The notes beneath the pieces are model-generated. The model did not search any database. It saw only the letters and a program-made list of their open reading frames with translations, and was not told where the DNA came from. Position numbers and translations under genes: made by a program. This document shows positions 23,503-34,070 of a stretch of DNA of 47,283 bases, piece by piece. The DNA is from Terana coerulea (taxonomy: Eukaryota > Basidiomycota > Agaricomycetes > Polyporales > Phanerochaetaceae): assembly GCA_024811115.1 (NCBI GenBank), contig JAKOGH010000545.1:1-47283 (forward strand), read 5' to 3'. Numbering within the stretch: the first letter of the stretch is position 1; each line of letters begins with the position of its first letter.

Positions 23503-24563
23503 TTAGAGGGTAACGGGGACACAGCCGATGCCGACGCCGTTCTGCACAAAGCGTCAGATCATAGAGAGAACAAGCGAAGATATGAAGACGTACGACGACA
23601 CCGTTGGAGCACGAGACGGACGTGCCACTGCAGGCAGAGCCGGTGCCGACGCCAATGACGCTGATGGGAGAGCACGTCAGGCCGAGGAGGACGTTCAGGT
23701 CGCTGAGGTCGATGCCGAGGAGGCCCAGAAGAGCAGAGCCGGCCGCGGAGTTAGCGGGCTCGGTGCTCTGGCAGCAAGCAGTGGTCGGGGTGCTGGGCGC
23801 CGCGTTGCGCTTCCTGAGGGTGATGGGAACGCAGCCGATGCCGACGCCGTTCTGTTCGCAATGGTCAGCGTGAAGGGAAGCGAGCGCAGAGGAAGAAAGA
23901 GGGACGTACGACGACACCGCCAGAGCACGAGACGGTGTTGCTGCTGCACTCGGAGCCGGAGCCCACGCCGATGACGCTGATGGGCGAGCAGGTCAGGCCG
24001 ATGTTGCCCGTGACGTCGCTGAGGCTTATGCCGAGCAGACCCAGGAGGGCGGAACCGGCCGCGGAGTTGGCGGACTCGGTGCTGTCGCAGCATGCAGTGG
24101 TGGGGTGCTGGGCGCCGCCCAGCGCTTCCTGAGGGTGACGGGGACGCAGCCGATGCCAATGCCGTTCTGTGTGCGGTGGTCAGCGTGGAGGGAATTGAGG
24201 GCGGAAAGAGTACAAGGGACGTACGACGACGCCGTTGGAGCACGAGACGGTGTTGCCGCTGCACTCCGGAGCCAGAGCCGACGCCGATGACGCTGATGGG
24301 CGAGCAGGTGAGGCCGATGTCGCCCGTGATACCGCTGGCGGCGATGCCGAGCAGCCCGAGCAAGGCAGAACCAGCCGCAGAGTTGGTCTAAGCATTACAA
24401 CTTGATCAGCCACCCGCTCACAGCACAGCACGATGCAACCGACACTTACGCTCTCGGTGCTGTCGCAGCACGCGGTAGTGGGCGCGCTGTTGCGAGCAAC
24501 AGGTGTGGCGACCGCAAGAAGGGGGAGGGCAAGAATGGAAGCGGAGAGGAGTCGAGAGAACAT
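23503..24563 (-). CDS. Three-module hydrophobin precursor, left copy (compensated frameshift)
   Basis: Secreted surface-active wall protein precursor. Exons 24563-24450, 24387-24225, 24166-23910, 23851-23594 and 23541-23503; introns 52-62 nt. Signal peptide residues 1-20, then PVARN and three hydrophobin modules with the LLGLLGI...[12 protein letters not shown] core. Modules 2 and 3 are joined by LRKRN, a Kex2-type site. Against the right copy, exon 2 has one extra base at about 24266 and exon 3 lacks one in the GGGG run 24103-24106. No stop falls between them, so the whole 276-aa frame stays open. About 45 residues are shifted, however, deleting the last three cysteines of module 1 and its dibasic linker. 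Either two nearby assembly errors or a real compensating pair. Cys pattern in undisturbed modules: CC-C-C-C-C. Confidence 0.85.
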
Positions 24564-24642
24564 CTTGTTTGCTTGAGAGGCTTGGAGGGAGACTGAGTCT
24601 GAGTGCTGTTTGCTGAGGGATAGTCATTGCGGCGAGTGCCCT

Positions 24643-24648
24643 TTTATA
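24643..24648 (-). promoter_or_regulatory. TATA box of left hydrophobin gene
   Basis: CGTATAAAAG on the minus strand, about 80 bp upstream of the start codon at 24563. The same CGTATAAAAGGG(G) element sits at an almost identical distance before the right copy. The strong canonical TATA fits the high expression usual for hydrophobins. Confidence 0.75.
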
Positions 24649-25020
24649 CGCTCAGAACTTGGCGGTGCACCCGTAAAGGTCTTCGTGACCACCAGAGGCG
24701 TATCACGTCCGCGACATACGTGAGGGAGGTGCGTGATGCCGAGCTCCACCTATCGCGACTTCGACATGTTCATCTCGACCGTGCCTTGGTGCATGGGATG
24801 TATTGTTCTGGTTTCGAGGGGTGGTGCTGACCACCGTAAAGTGGAGTAGGAAGACAGTGTACGGCAGGTCAGTCGACGACGGAGCGGACAGATATCGCAA
24901 GGCGTACCTGGCAAGATTACTATAACAGGCAAAAATATCGCCACCAGGTGAGCGACATGGTCTGCCTGGGCGGTCTCGTACACCTGATAGCTGCGGAGAG
25001 CAGTTCATCGGGTGGATGGA

Positions 25021-27839
25021 ACAGCCAGATTTGACGGAGATTGTGCGTCACCTAGACCAAGAATGGATGGGATATATCAAATGCGCAGTGCAATAGAACA
25101 GTGCCCTGCCGTGATTCTGTATAGTTGCGGATAGTTCCGAGTACCATTGCGATGTGGACTTACTGCAGAAAGCTGCGTTAGTTAAGCTTTTGAGCCTCAT
25201 AGCTGCAGTTTTGCGACACTCACTAGCATTAACTCTCTGTTCTCGTCGCGTCGTGCTGAGAATGTACACTCGCGTTGTACTCGTAAATCCTAATATCGCC
25301 TGTGAATGTCTGCAGACGGGATCATCCTCGTGTCTGAAATGAATGGCTTCAGTTACCCACGTGTCATGACAAGTCGCTCATTGTCCAGCCACCTTTTGCG
25401 CAGTATCAGACCGTGGGGTGGAGTGCTGCTGATAATTATTCTCCGCTGGGTTCGACAATGGTCGGGGCGGAAAGATGTACTGGCACGGACACGTATTGCG
25501 ATGAGTGAGCACTTGGATTGGATGGGAGATTGCAGCGGAGCAATATCAGAGCGTTTCACCGAAGCACGAACATATGTCCCGAACAGCAGGCAAACGGCAG
25601 GTCTGGAAGAAATGCGGAGCGCTGCACTCACGCTCCACATGAGATCAAGTAGCCCATGGGAATCGGAGGCGACTATCTGCTAATACTCCGGCTGACCAGT
25701 GTGAGCATAGTAGGCCACGACCTCGTATCCCTGAATGCCCTAGCGACAAGGCCGCTGCTGGGTCTTTCGTCTGCATACTCCGAAACACAGGGAGGGCCTA
25801 TGCTCGACATGAGGCTTGGGGAGCTTGGCCTCGCAAGGAACGAGATCAGACTCTTGGTTCTAATTCCGTAGAGTGCGACACCTCTCGGTGTACTATTTGA
25901 GACAATTTTCATGCTGTACATGGCAGCCGTTCACATCGGTAACGGTCTGTGCATCGCATTATTCAATCAGAACCACGCTGGAGTGGAGTATAAACGAGGG
26001 CTGCATGCGCGATGTTCAGACAGGTTCATGTAGCGCTACAGTAGCTGTGGTAGACGTACCTGGCAAATTTACCATAGGTGGATATGATTGCCAGTCAGCA
26101 AGCGTCATGGTGAGTTCTCAACTCGACAAGAGAGACGTCTCTGCTTTATGATAGCTACAGGCGTTCAGCGGAGGTTAGGTCTACAACAGGAGTTGTCAGC
26201 CGCTTGAAGGCGGGGACGAACAGAATGACTTCACCGTGGCAGGACCGATCATGGCGCCGTCCAAACTTTTAGTCGGACTATTCGTCTCCGTCGCATTAGC
26301 TTCTGGAGCATAAATAGGGCTGTAACACGTTCTTGAAGGGTGTAACGTTCGACGTTCAACGTAACGTTAGTTGAAGGTTTAATACTGTGGCGTCCATTGT
26401 GCTGGCAGCTTGATTGACAGCACATGGTGGGACCGGCAACCTGAATGGATCGTCTCAAGGATGTCAAACGTAGCGCCTGGAGATGATGTGGAGAGAGTGA
26501 CATAGCGGCTGTCCGGCCCATTAAATCTAGTGCGACCAAATAGGGGGTCTTGTGAAGTATTGGAGGACCAGGAGGGGTAGCGGTGTCCACAGCGCGGCGA
26601 TGTTGACCTCCGGGATGTAGCAGACGCGCAAGCCGTTGACAAGCCGAATATTGCCAATCGGTGCACGATGACAAGCTCAGGAAGTAGGCATAGTTCAAGC
26701 TTTGGTCAGAAGTGCACAACCATGTCGAGTTGTGTCACTGCGGAGTACGAATGTAAGTGGTGGTGATGGCATGCGTCATCTCGAACCGTGCGAAAGCATA
26801 TGCCGCTTGTAGCGGGAGCTTGGTGGCGTCGGCGTTTGCCGACGGTCGACGATGTTTCTCGGTGGCTGGTTCCGCACTCCTTCCTGCGACACCAGTACCT
26901 CAGACCTTCCTTAGCTTCCTTGAAGCTTGAATTCTTAAATCGCAAGCTATCTCTTGTCATTACTAAGCTCCAGCACCAGACTCGCCGTAGGGAAAGCAGA
27001 CTTTGGGATCTCTCCGGCGAGTCCGCAGCTGTCTCGGGTCAAGAGGTGAGTTCATCGCTCATGTGGTCAGACACGCTGTCTTTCCGACCACTCACGGCAT
27101 GTATAGGCACAAGTTAGATTACTGGTGCACGATGCCGCTGTGTGCGCTCATGTGCGACACAGAATGCTTCCTCATTGCGGCGCGATGAAGGCTTGAAAAC
27201 GGCTCTCAGTCCCACGGCAAGCCTGAGAGCTTATCCATGCCTTGTGGATGCGGCTGCGTATCCTTCTACACCTTCTGTTCTTGATATAAATTCCCATCCA
27301 GGGTCGAAACATGCGTCCTGCTCTTCTCGGGCCTCCCCTTTCGATCCAAGTGTTCGCCAACATACATCATAGTTGATGCTCTTCTGGACATCTGCTTTTT
27401 CCACGGCAGATGCCACCAATTCGACGCCTGAGACTCAAAGCACTCCACAGCAGCAGATGGTCTTGTTCAAGACATTCGGGCTATGGGCGACTGTCGTTGA
27501 CATCGTGGGTAAGTGAAGCTATTCATTTCGGACACGAGGCTGATGCCTGTGCGGATATATGCAGGCAGCTGACGACACTTGAACAATTGCGCTCGGCGTA
27601 CGACGGGCTGCCCAGGTACGACGCAGAAAGGTCCTTGAGCTATAGGGCAGCGAAGGGGTCAAGAGAAAGGGTGAGTGCCACGAAGCTACCAGTAGCTTGA
27701 AATCTTAATGAACATCTGCCTAAGGTTGGATGTGCTGTTGTGGATCTTCTACAGCGGCCCCGAATCACACAGGTTCCTATATCATATTGCATATTTGATA
27801 TTTCACGTCACGGTCTCCGTCGCGAATGACGCACAACCT
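25021..27839. other. Spacer between the mirrored hydrophobin arms
   Basis: 2.8 kb with no gene that can be named. Around 26050-26090 a segment (TACCTGGCAAATTTACCATA) resembles part of the hydrophobin upstream region near 24905-24945, suggesting a third, decayed copy of that promoter. Protein-like fragments occur at 25656-25870 (+), 26788-27050 (+) and 27375-27510 (+, ending at a possible GTAAGT donor), but none could be chained into a gene. Confidence 0.4.
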
Positions 27840-28224
27840 TCGACCGCTTCAGGCTGTTTCATCCAACCGATGAACTGCTATCTACGCCGGTCACGTTGCG
27901 AAGCTGGACATAAACCTATGACGCGCATTTGGTGGCAATATTTGCTCGCTATGGATGACTCGCCAGGTACGCCTCACAGGGCGTCCACATTCTGTTCTCA
28001 ACTCATCTATTTCGTACCATCGCCGCGCTCCACGTCGTCATGGCCAACACTAGCTTTGGAAGGCAGGACATACCATCGGTGCACCAAGGCACAGTCAAGA
28101 TGAACATCGCGACGACTTGCTAGGTGGAGCGCTGCGACACGCACTTGCCGCGCGTATGTCGCGGACGCAATCTTCCTCTGGAGCTCAAGGACGTCTTTAC
28201 AGAGGCATCGCTGTGTTCTTGGCG

Positions 28225-28230
28225 TATAAA
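28225..28230 (+). promoter_or_regulatory. TATA box of right hydrophobin gene
   Basis: CGTATAAAAGGGG, with the TATAAA core 86 bp before the ATG at 28311. Conserved in sequence and spacing with the left copy. Upstream blocks at about 28060-28190, including TATGTCGCGGACG, are also shared and are candidates for regulator binding. Confidence 0.75.
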
Positions 28231-28310
28231 AGGGGCACTCGACGCGACGACAGTTCCTCAGCAAACAGCACCCAGCCTCAGTGTTCAAGCAAGCCTCCCA
28301 AGCAAACAAG

Positions 28311-29386
28311 ATGTTCTCCCGCCTCCTCTCCGCTTCCGTCCTCGTCCTCCCCCTTCTTGCGGTCGCCACACCCGTTGCTCGCAACGACGCGCCCACGACG
28401 GCGTGCTGCGCCAGCACCGAGCCCGCGAGCTCCAAGTCTGGCCAGGCGCTACTCGGCCTGCTCGGCGTCAGCCTCAGCAACCTCGACGTCCTCCTCGGCC
28501 TGACCTGCTCGCCGATCAGTGTCGTCGGTGTGGGCTCCGGGTCCGAGTGCAGCGGCAGCACCGTCTCGTGCTCCAACGGCGTCGTTGTAAGCCCTTTCTG
28601 CTCACTCTGCGCTTGGTGGCCCTCATACTGACCGTTGCGCACAGAACGGTATCGGCATCGGCTGCATCCCGATCTCTACCACCAAGAAGCGCAACACGCC
28701 GCCGCCGAGCAACCCGACCACGGCGTGCTGCAGCAGCACCGAGTCTGTGAGTCCCGTTGCGTATATTTTTGTGTTTCAGGCCACTTGTTGACGCGCCGCG
28801 ATCCAGGCTTCGTCCTCTTCTGGCTCTGCCCTACTTGGCCTGCTCGGCATCGACGCGAGCGACGTGAGCGCGCCGATCGGCCTAGGCTGCTCGCCCATCA
28901 GCATCGTCGGCGTTGGCTCGGGCTCCGAATGCAGCGGCTCTACCGTCACCTGCGAGAACGGCGTCTTCGTGCGTTTCTCTCTGTCTGATAACCTCGCGTC
29001 TTTTTCACTGTCACTTCCCGTACACAGGGCAGCATCGGTGTTGGCTGCATCCCCATCACGGCCACCAAGAAGCGCAACACCGCGCCTCCCAGCACCCCGA
29101 CGACGGCGTGCTGCGCCAGCACCGAGCCCGCGAGCTCTAAGGCTGGCTCTGCCCTCCTCGGCCTGCTCGGCATCGACCTCAGCGACTTGAACGTCCTCCT
29201 CGGGTTGACGTGCTCGCCCATCAGCGTCGTCGGCGTCGGCTCCGGCTCCGCGTGCAGCGGCTCGACCGTCTCGTGCTCCAATGGTGTCGTCGTACGTCGT
29301 CGTGTTCTCGCTCATACCCCGTGTTTTGGATCTGACGCGTTGTGCAGAACGGCATCGGCATTGGCTGTGTCCCCGTCACCCTCTGA
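28311..29386 (+). CDS. Three-module hydrophobin precursor, right copy (intact)
   Basis: Class I-like hydrophobin precursor with three modules in one 280-aa protein. Exons 28311-28586, 28645-28746, 28807-28968, 29028-29291 and 29348-29386; introns 57-60 nt. Signal peptide about residues 1-20. Modules lie at 25-108, 109-196 and 197-280, each with PTTACC, the hydrophobic LLGLLG core, GCSPIS or TCSPIS, and a final GxGCxP. Linkers carry KKRN at 106-109 and 194-197, consensus-like Kex2 cleavage sites that would release three proteins of 84-88 aa. Each module has only six cysteines: C1 and C6 of the normal eight are absent. Claviceps has multi-unit class II hydrophobins (CFTH1, CPPH1); here the core resembles SC3-type class I. 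Introns follow NGVV/NGVF in every module. No frame defect. Confidence 0.93.
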
Positions 29387-29846
29387 GGGGTCGTCGAAGC
29401 AGTACTTGTCGGCGAGGAACGGGTCGGCGAAGGGGGCCAGCATGTCAACGGAGTTCCCTGGTCCAGCGTATAATTTGTATGAATAAGTTGCTTAATGTAC
29501 TCTGATATGCGAGAATTGAATGTTTTGAACATACTTTCACTGTCGAGAACTTCCCCACATGATGCAAGGTAGTATTTGTGTGCGTATACATACAGTATTA
29601 TGCCAAGCTCTAAACTACGTGTAATAAATAACATACCCGATATCAATTGGATGGTCGGTCTCGCACGACTCAGTGAAGGTCTGCACGTAGATCTGGGTAG
29701 GACGTTGGATACATAACAGTGTTTATCATGATAGTTTTGACAGGGAAACATGACTCAGATTATGTTCCATATAACGAGTACGATAAGGAGCAGAGAACAA
29801 ATAAGCAAGCGCAGCATGTCAAGAAAAGATACAGGAGCTGTCCCGA

Positions 29847-30215
29847 CTACAACCCTAGAGTCCGATTGCGCGCACGCAGAAAAAGCGCCATCGACCACGC
29901 CAAGGTGCCCAAGTCTGCAGCCCTCGGAAGGACCACCGCAACATCACGATACTGTTCACGCCGCCAAGCGCTAATGTCCTCGGGGGTGGCGTCCACCCTG
30001 CCGGCGTAGCAGGCCTGTCGAGCTTAAGTCGCGCCAGTGCGGGGCAGCGGTCGCGCGAGGACATGAGTTCCGTCCAGGGGTGTATAGAAGCCTTGAGAGG
30101 TTGCCAGGGGCGCGGCCAGCCGTACACGGCGCACGGCGCACACGATGTGCGCAACATCTATCCTGGACCCAAGAGCAAATGTGAGCAGACAGGCGGGGCG
30201 TCTCGGTAATAAGCC
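29847..30215 (-). pseudogene. Decayed 3' end of an F-box paralogue
   Basis: On the minus strand the segment ending at 29847 reads EDISAWRREQYRDVAVVLPR then WSMALFLRARNRTLGL and a stop. This aligns with the end of F-box gene 2 (EDINARLREQYRDVVVVLPR). Further upstream RRVRLAAPLA and ALARLKLD lie in other frames, and the equivalent of the last intron is recognisable at about 30160-30215. Everything 5' of that, including the F-box, is missing. It cannot make a functional protein. Confidence 0.8.
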
Positions 30216-33200
30216 AACGAATCTACGGTGCGGAGGAAGGGGTGTGTGTGGCTTCTGAGGAGTATAAGTGGCGCGTATTAAGCGCAAATGATAGGCTAAT
30301 GAGCTTACTGTGTTCGACTCAGCAGGGTGCATCCGAGCGGACACAGCGAGACATTTTGAGGCTGATCTTCGAGGCATGCTGATAAGTCGACTCGGTAACC
30401 TCGAGTTCCCTGACATCACGGGTGGGCCTGAAGCCTGACAGATTGCAACAGGAGGCTTGGATTGCGAGTTCGGGAAGAGGTGGGATCCGGACGCACGGCA
30501 ATAGCGCTTTACAGTGAGGGTAGTCAGCATGCAGACCAATCACAATACGCATTCCAATGCCCAATTTTCAAAAAAAACATAATCGTGCTTGTCTCATATG
30601 CCCTTGACGCATCGAAGTGAGCTGAGTTTATGAAGAGATTCCATCATACGAGGTGTATCTATCAAGACCTCAATGCTCACCTAGAGCACGACACAGAAGC
30701 TCGAAACCTCGGACTATTGTGATTCACCGGCAGAGTCTGCGTCCTGAATTGCTCGACGGCTGGGCAGGATGGAGCCATGGTCAGGTCTCCAGCGGTGCAA
30801 GTCAGATGAAGGACGACGCACCTGTAGCACTACCCACTACCTTCTCTCCGTAGCATCATGCGCACAACCACAACCCCCAAGGACTTCAGGTATGTCCATT
30901 CTTTGAGTAACTCTCTGGCCAACGTTCGTGAGTCGTGGACCGTAGCTGAGAAGGCTGTTTGGGACAGAAGGAGTCAGCGCAGGGGGGTCGTGCTGTCTTT
31001 GCACATCTAGTGTATCGCACCCGGGGACGACATAGCTCCAAGGCTAGTGTCGAGCTCGGCCTTAACGAGCCGTGGTGCTTTTGTAGGGTGAGAGAAGGTG
31101 AAGGCGGGAAGAGAGATATGAAGCGCCGGTAGCTTATTCCGTTCCACTTTCACCGTCATTCGCCCAGCTTTCCTAAGTTCTAAACATTGTCACAAATGTA
31201 CCACCAAACAACGCGATTGAAGCGTAGTAGAACACCGGTCTCGCTCTCCGGACTGTTGAGTGCGGCAGGATCTGCAAGCTGAAGCATTTGTGTTGAGCGA
31301 GAATTGGTGAGTGGCTTACCTGCATACTTGTTCACTTCAGAGTCTCACAACACGAGACCATCCGCAGCTGCTCTTTGAATGCCGTCATGCATGCTGGTAA
31401 GCATGGCGAACATAGGTAATAGCATGGCCATGGTCGACCGAGTGCCAAGTGCAGGTCAAACCTGTCTCGTAGTATCTGGTATTCATCCCCTCTGCGTATT
31501 AGAAATGCCGTAACGGCCGTAGCAAATGAATAGCTCAGGGCACGAGCGATGCCTGCTTTGGTTAAGAGTGTATTGGACTGGCTAGCAATCAGAGTTAGCA
31601 ATCCGGGCACGTACACGCGACCGAAGGGCCGTCAGGCCCGGTGGTAAGCTGCCCAGTCTACTGAAACGGATTGATGAATAACCTGGTGCGCATGCACTAC
31701 TTTTCAGAGTCTAACCTTTTGTGACATTACGTTCTTGCAGGTTCGGTCACCCAACAAGTCGTCTTATATTGGCTGTTTTGCGTGCATGCCCGCATTGACC
31801 TGGCAGAGAACTCCGACGACCACTACACTGGCGCTCTGAACGCCGCAGCATGAGGACGAACGTTCCATGTGCCAGCTAAGTCATCTCTGCGGGCTCATGC
31901 CAGCGCCCAGCAGCTACGGTCTAATTCACTTGCACCGTTCATACGGTGCGTTTTTTGTCACGGCTGTCGAACTATCCATGTGCTAACCATGCCGTTCGGA
32001 TAGATACTTGCTTGCAACCCGCTCACGGCTACGTCAGGTTTTACGACAAAGCTCGCCCGATAGTAAACAGGGGCTACGTGCTCCCTTCTTCGATATACGA
32101 TGCACGGAAGAGGTCTCCACGGTCTCCGAGGAAAATTTCGGGTGTCTTTCGACGACCGTAAAGTTAGTATAGCGATCCTCTAGGCCTCGCGAGACTTTCT
32201 TCGTGTGGCCGAAGATGCGAATGAAACTTCTTGATTATTCTTACAGTGTATAGGCGTAATAGAATAACCGTCGTGCAGCCTAACCCGTTCAAGGGGTGGG
32301 TCTCGGTACAGTGCAAACGAAAGCGAAATCCTGCTTGTGACATGTTGGCTGCGATCGCATGAGGCATGTTCGCCCGAGTCTCTTACTGTTGAGATGCCCG
32401 AGACGCCTTCATGTACACCGTACATTGCGGTGAAGATGGATTACCGCCCTATTGAAAGCCTGCTTGCTCCAACCCACCGTCATTTGTGTATGAGGCCGAG
32501 TTATTCACAAGTTGTTGAAGACTGCGTACAACGGGATATAAACTTTCATTCGGATGTACAAGCCTTGTATACGACGGGAAGTGGGTACTTTGTCAGCATC
32601 AAAGGGAGTAGACAAGTCCCAGATGACATGTCAAGCTTGAGCGTACTGGGTGCGACCCCTTCCCTCTTGTCTCCTACTGTGGCACCGAGTTATCGTGGAT
32701 GCCGGAGACCGTCGGCCGTCGTTCTGGGGCGCCCGGGAATAGCGTCGGCGTTGCTGCGGCGGGGCGGCAGGGGCACTGGGAGGTTGAGAGCGAACATCAC
32801 GGCAAGATAAAACGGGATCTGAAGCATAGACACTCAGTAGTGCTGTAAGAAATCGCGTGATGGCCAGAGAGCCAGGAACCGAGGAGGTGCCAAAGTGTAA
32901 GAGACACTTGCTCTGCCGTTCGAGTTCTGATAGGAGACTAGGCCTTCGAGGGGGAGATAGCGAGAGAAGCTCGTGGCGATAGAAGTCAAGAATGCGAGGG
33001 TGAGGGATAGCTGTTGGCGTGCTCGACGGATCGTAGGCCTGGAATTTGCAGTGCATGTTTCCGGGGGAAGAGGTGGGATACAGGCCAAGATGCGCATCAC
33101 CGGCTTGCTCTGGTTCTTCGAGAGAGAGACTCTGTCATCAAGAACCTTGAAAGGTGCTGACAAGCTACTTCGCGGCGGGGTTGCGCTGCCCTCCTGGGGA

Positions 33201-33743
33201 AAGTGCGGAAAACACGATAGTAGGAAGGAAGGCTATGCGAAGGCCCGGTCGCAGGCAACACCCGGGACATGTTGTCGCGGCGTCCTGTAGCACACACATT
33301 CCACGGTCTTCTGTTGTATTGCCTTTGCGGACTGATGGGCGGTATCGACTACCATGACACAGTTGAGATGTCTGCCGAGGTTCGTCGGGACACTGTATCG
33401 GAATCATCAATCAAAAACCGCTATGGTTCGAGATGCAGGGGTAGATCATAGGTTCCGCCTGAATGTGTCAGCGCCAAGGTGTGTGAATAACGAGGGGCAC
33501 AAGAGAAGAAACGTACATAAGATGAGAAGTCGACGCTATGATCTGAAAACGCACAGCAGGCCCCCGCCCAGGGAGGAGGACTGGTGAAAAGTTGGTTGAC
33601 TGAGCTCAAGAGTACGCTGAGAGTACGACACTGCTGACTTACGCTGAATACAGTCGCTTGACGTAGTATACGGCACATTTTTGATGCGCTGGCCCTGTGA
33701 TGATTGGAGATTTAGCCCCGTTAGGCCTGCCGAGAAGGCTATG
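30216..33743. other. Gene-poor 3.5 kb; nothing assignable
   Basis: Open frames on both strands are short and unlike known families. Hydrophobic coding-like fragments at 31332-31616 (-) and about 32640-33060 (-) lack a consistent splice chain. No repeat pair was noticed. Confidence 0.35.
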
Positions 33744-34070
33744 TCAGATATAATCCGCTAAGCGTCCGATGTCCTGTGGGAACTCACCCAGGAACACAAG
33801 GCTCAAGTTCCCTTCACCTCGCGTAGCTTCAACCCCGAAAGCCTGATGAAGTGAGAAAAACGTCTTGACTGCCGCAAAAAGTTCAATAGTCAATAGTTGG
33901 CTGCTGGCAAAGCTTTCGCCGTAGAACTGGCCCGCGGCGAGTATGAATAAGATGCCTATCAACCCATGATCACCGCACACTTCTCCCGGTCGCATTGCAG
34001 CTTGTTCGACTGCACTTCGCGGGAAGCTGTCTGCGAAGGTGATCAGCCGTGGAAGTCCCCAGGGGTTCAA
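33744..34070 (-). CDS. Possible exon of an unrecognised protein
   Basis: A 108-codon open segment with natural-looking composition, including GLIGILFILAAGQFYG, ELFAAVKTFFSLHQAFGVE and LSLVFLGEFPQDIGRL, ending in a stop at 33744. It resembles the terminal exon of a real or recently lost gene, but no partner exon, start or family could be identified. Confidence 0.25.
   Translation of the reverse strand: MNPWGLPRLITFADSFPRSAVEQAAMRPGEVCGDHGLIGILFILAAGQFYGESFASSQLLTIELFAAVKTFFSLHQAFGVEATRGEGNLSLVFLGEFPQDIGRLADYI

Larger units (their letters stand above)
22590..25020 (+). repeat. Left arm of mirrored F-box/hydrophobin duplication
   Basis: Approximate limits. Read in reverse complement, this segment aligns with 27840-30215: the last F-box intron and exon, the 3' flank, the whole trihydrophobin gene, its TATA box and about 400 bp upstream (shared ATGCACCAAGGCAC-like and TATGTCGCGGACG elements). 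Both ends fade gradually, and divergence is well above that of the 242-bp repeats, so the duplication is older. Confidence 0.75.
27840..30215 (-). repeat. Right arm of mirrored F-box/hydrophobin duplication
   Basis: Approximate limits; reverse-complement counterpart of 22590-25020. It includes the upstream region, TATA box, complete right trihydrophobin gene, 3' flank and a decayed F-box 3' end. F-box homology stops just upstream of the last F-box intron (about 30215), so the duplication or later deletion truncated that gene. Confidence 0.75.

Noticed and set aside
23528..24391. Long open frames on the plus strand with acidic, repetitive composition
   Set aside because: They are shadows of the GC-rich repeated hydrophobin modules on the minus strand.
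23503..24563. Calling the left trihydrophobin a plain pseudogene
   Set aside because: The two indels compensate and no stop arises, so the full frame stays open and a protein is still possible.
28007..29315. Minus-strand open frames across the right hydrophobin
   Set aside because: Same reason: opposite-strand shadows of repeated coding modules, with no splice logic.
30319..30564. Minus-strand frame upstream of the F-box remnant, considered as its missing 5' part
   Set aside because: No residue-level similarity to the F-box genes at 15695-17185 or 21552-22965; homology stops near 30215.
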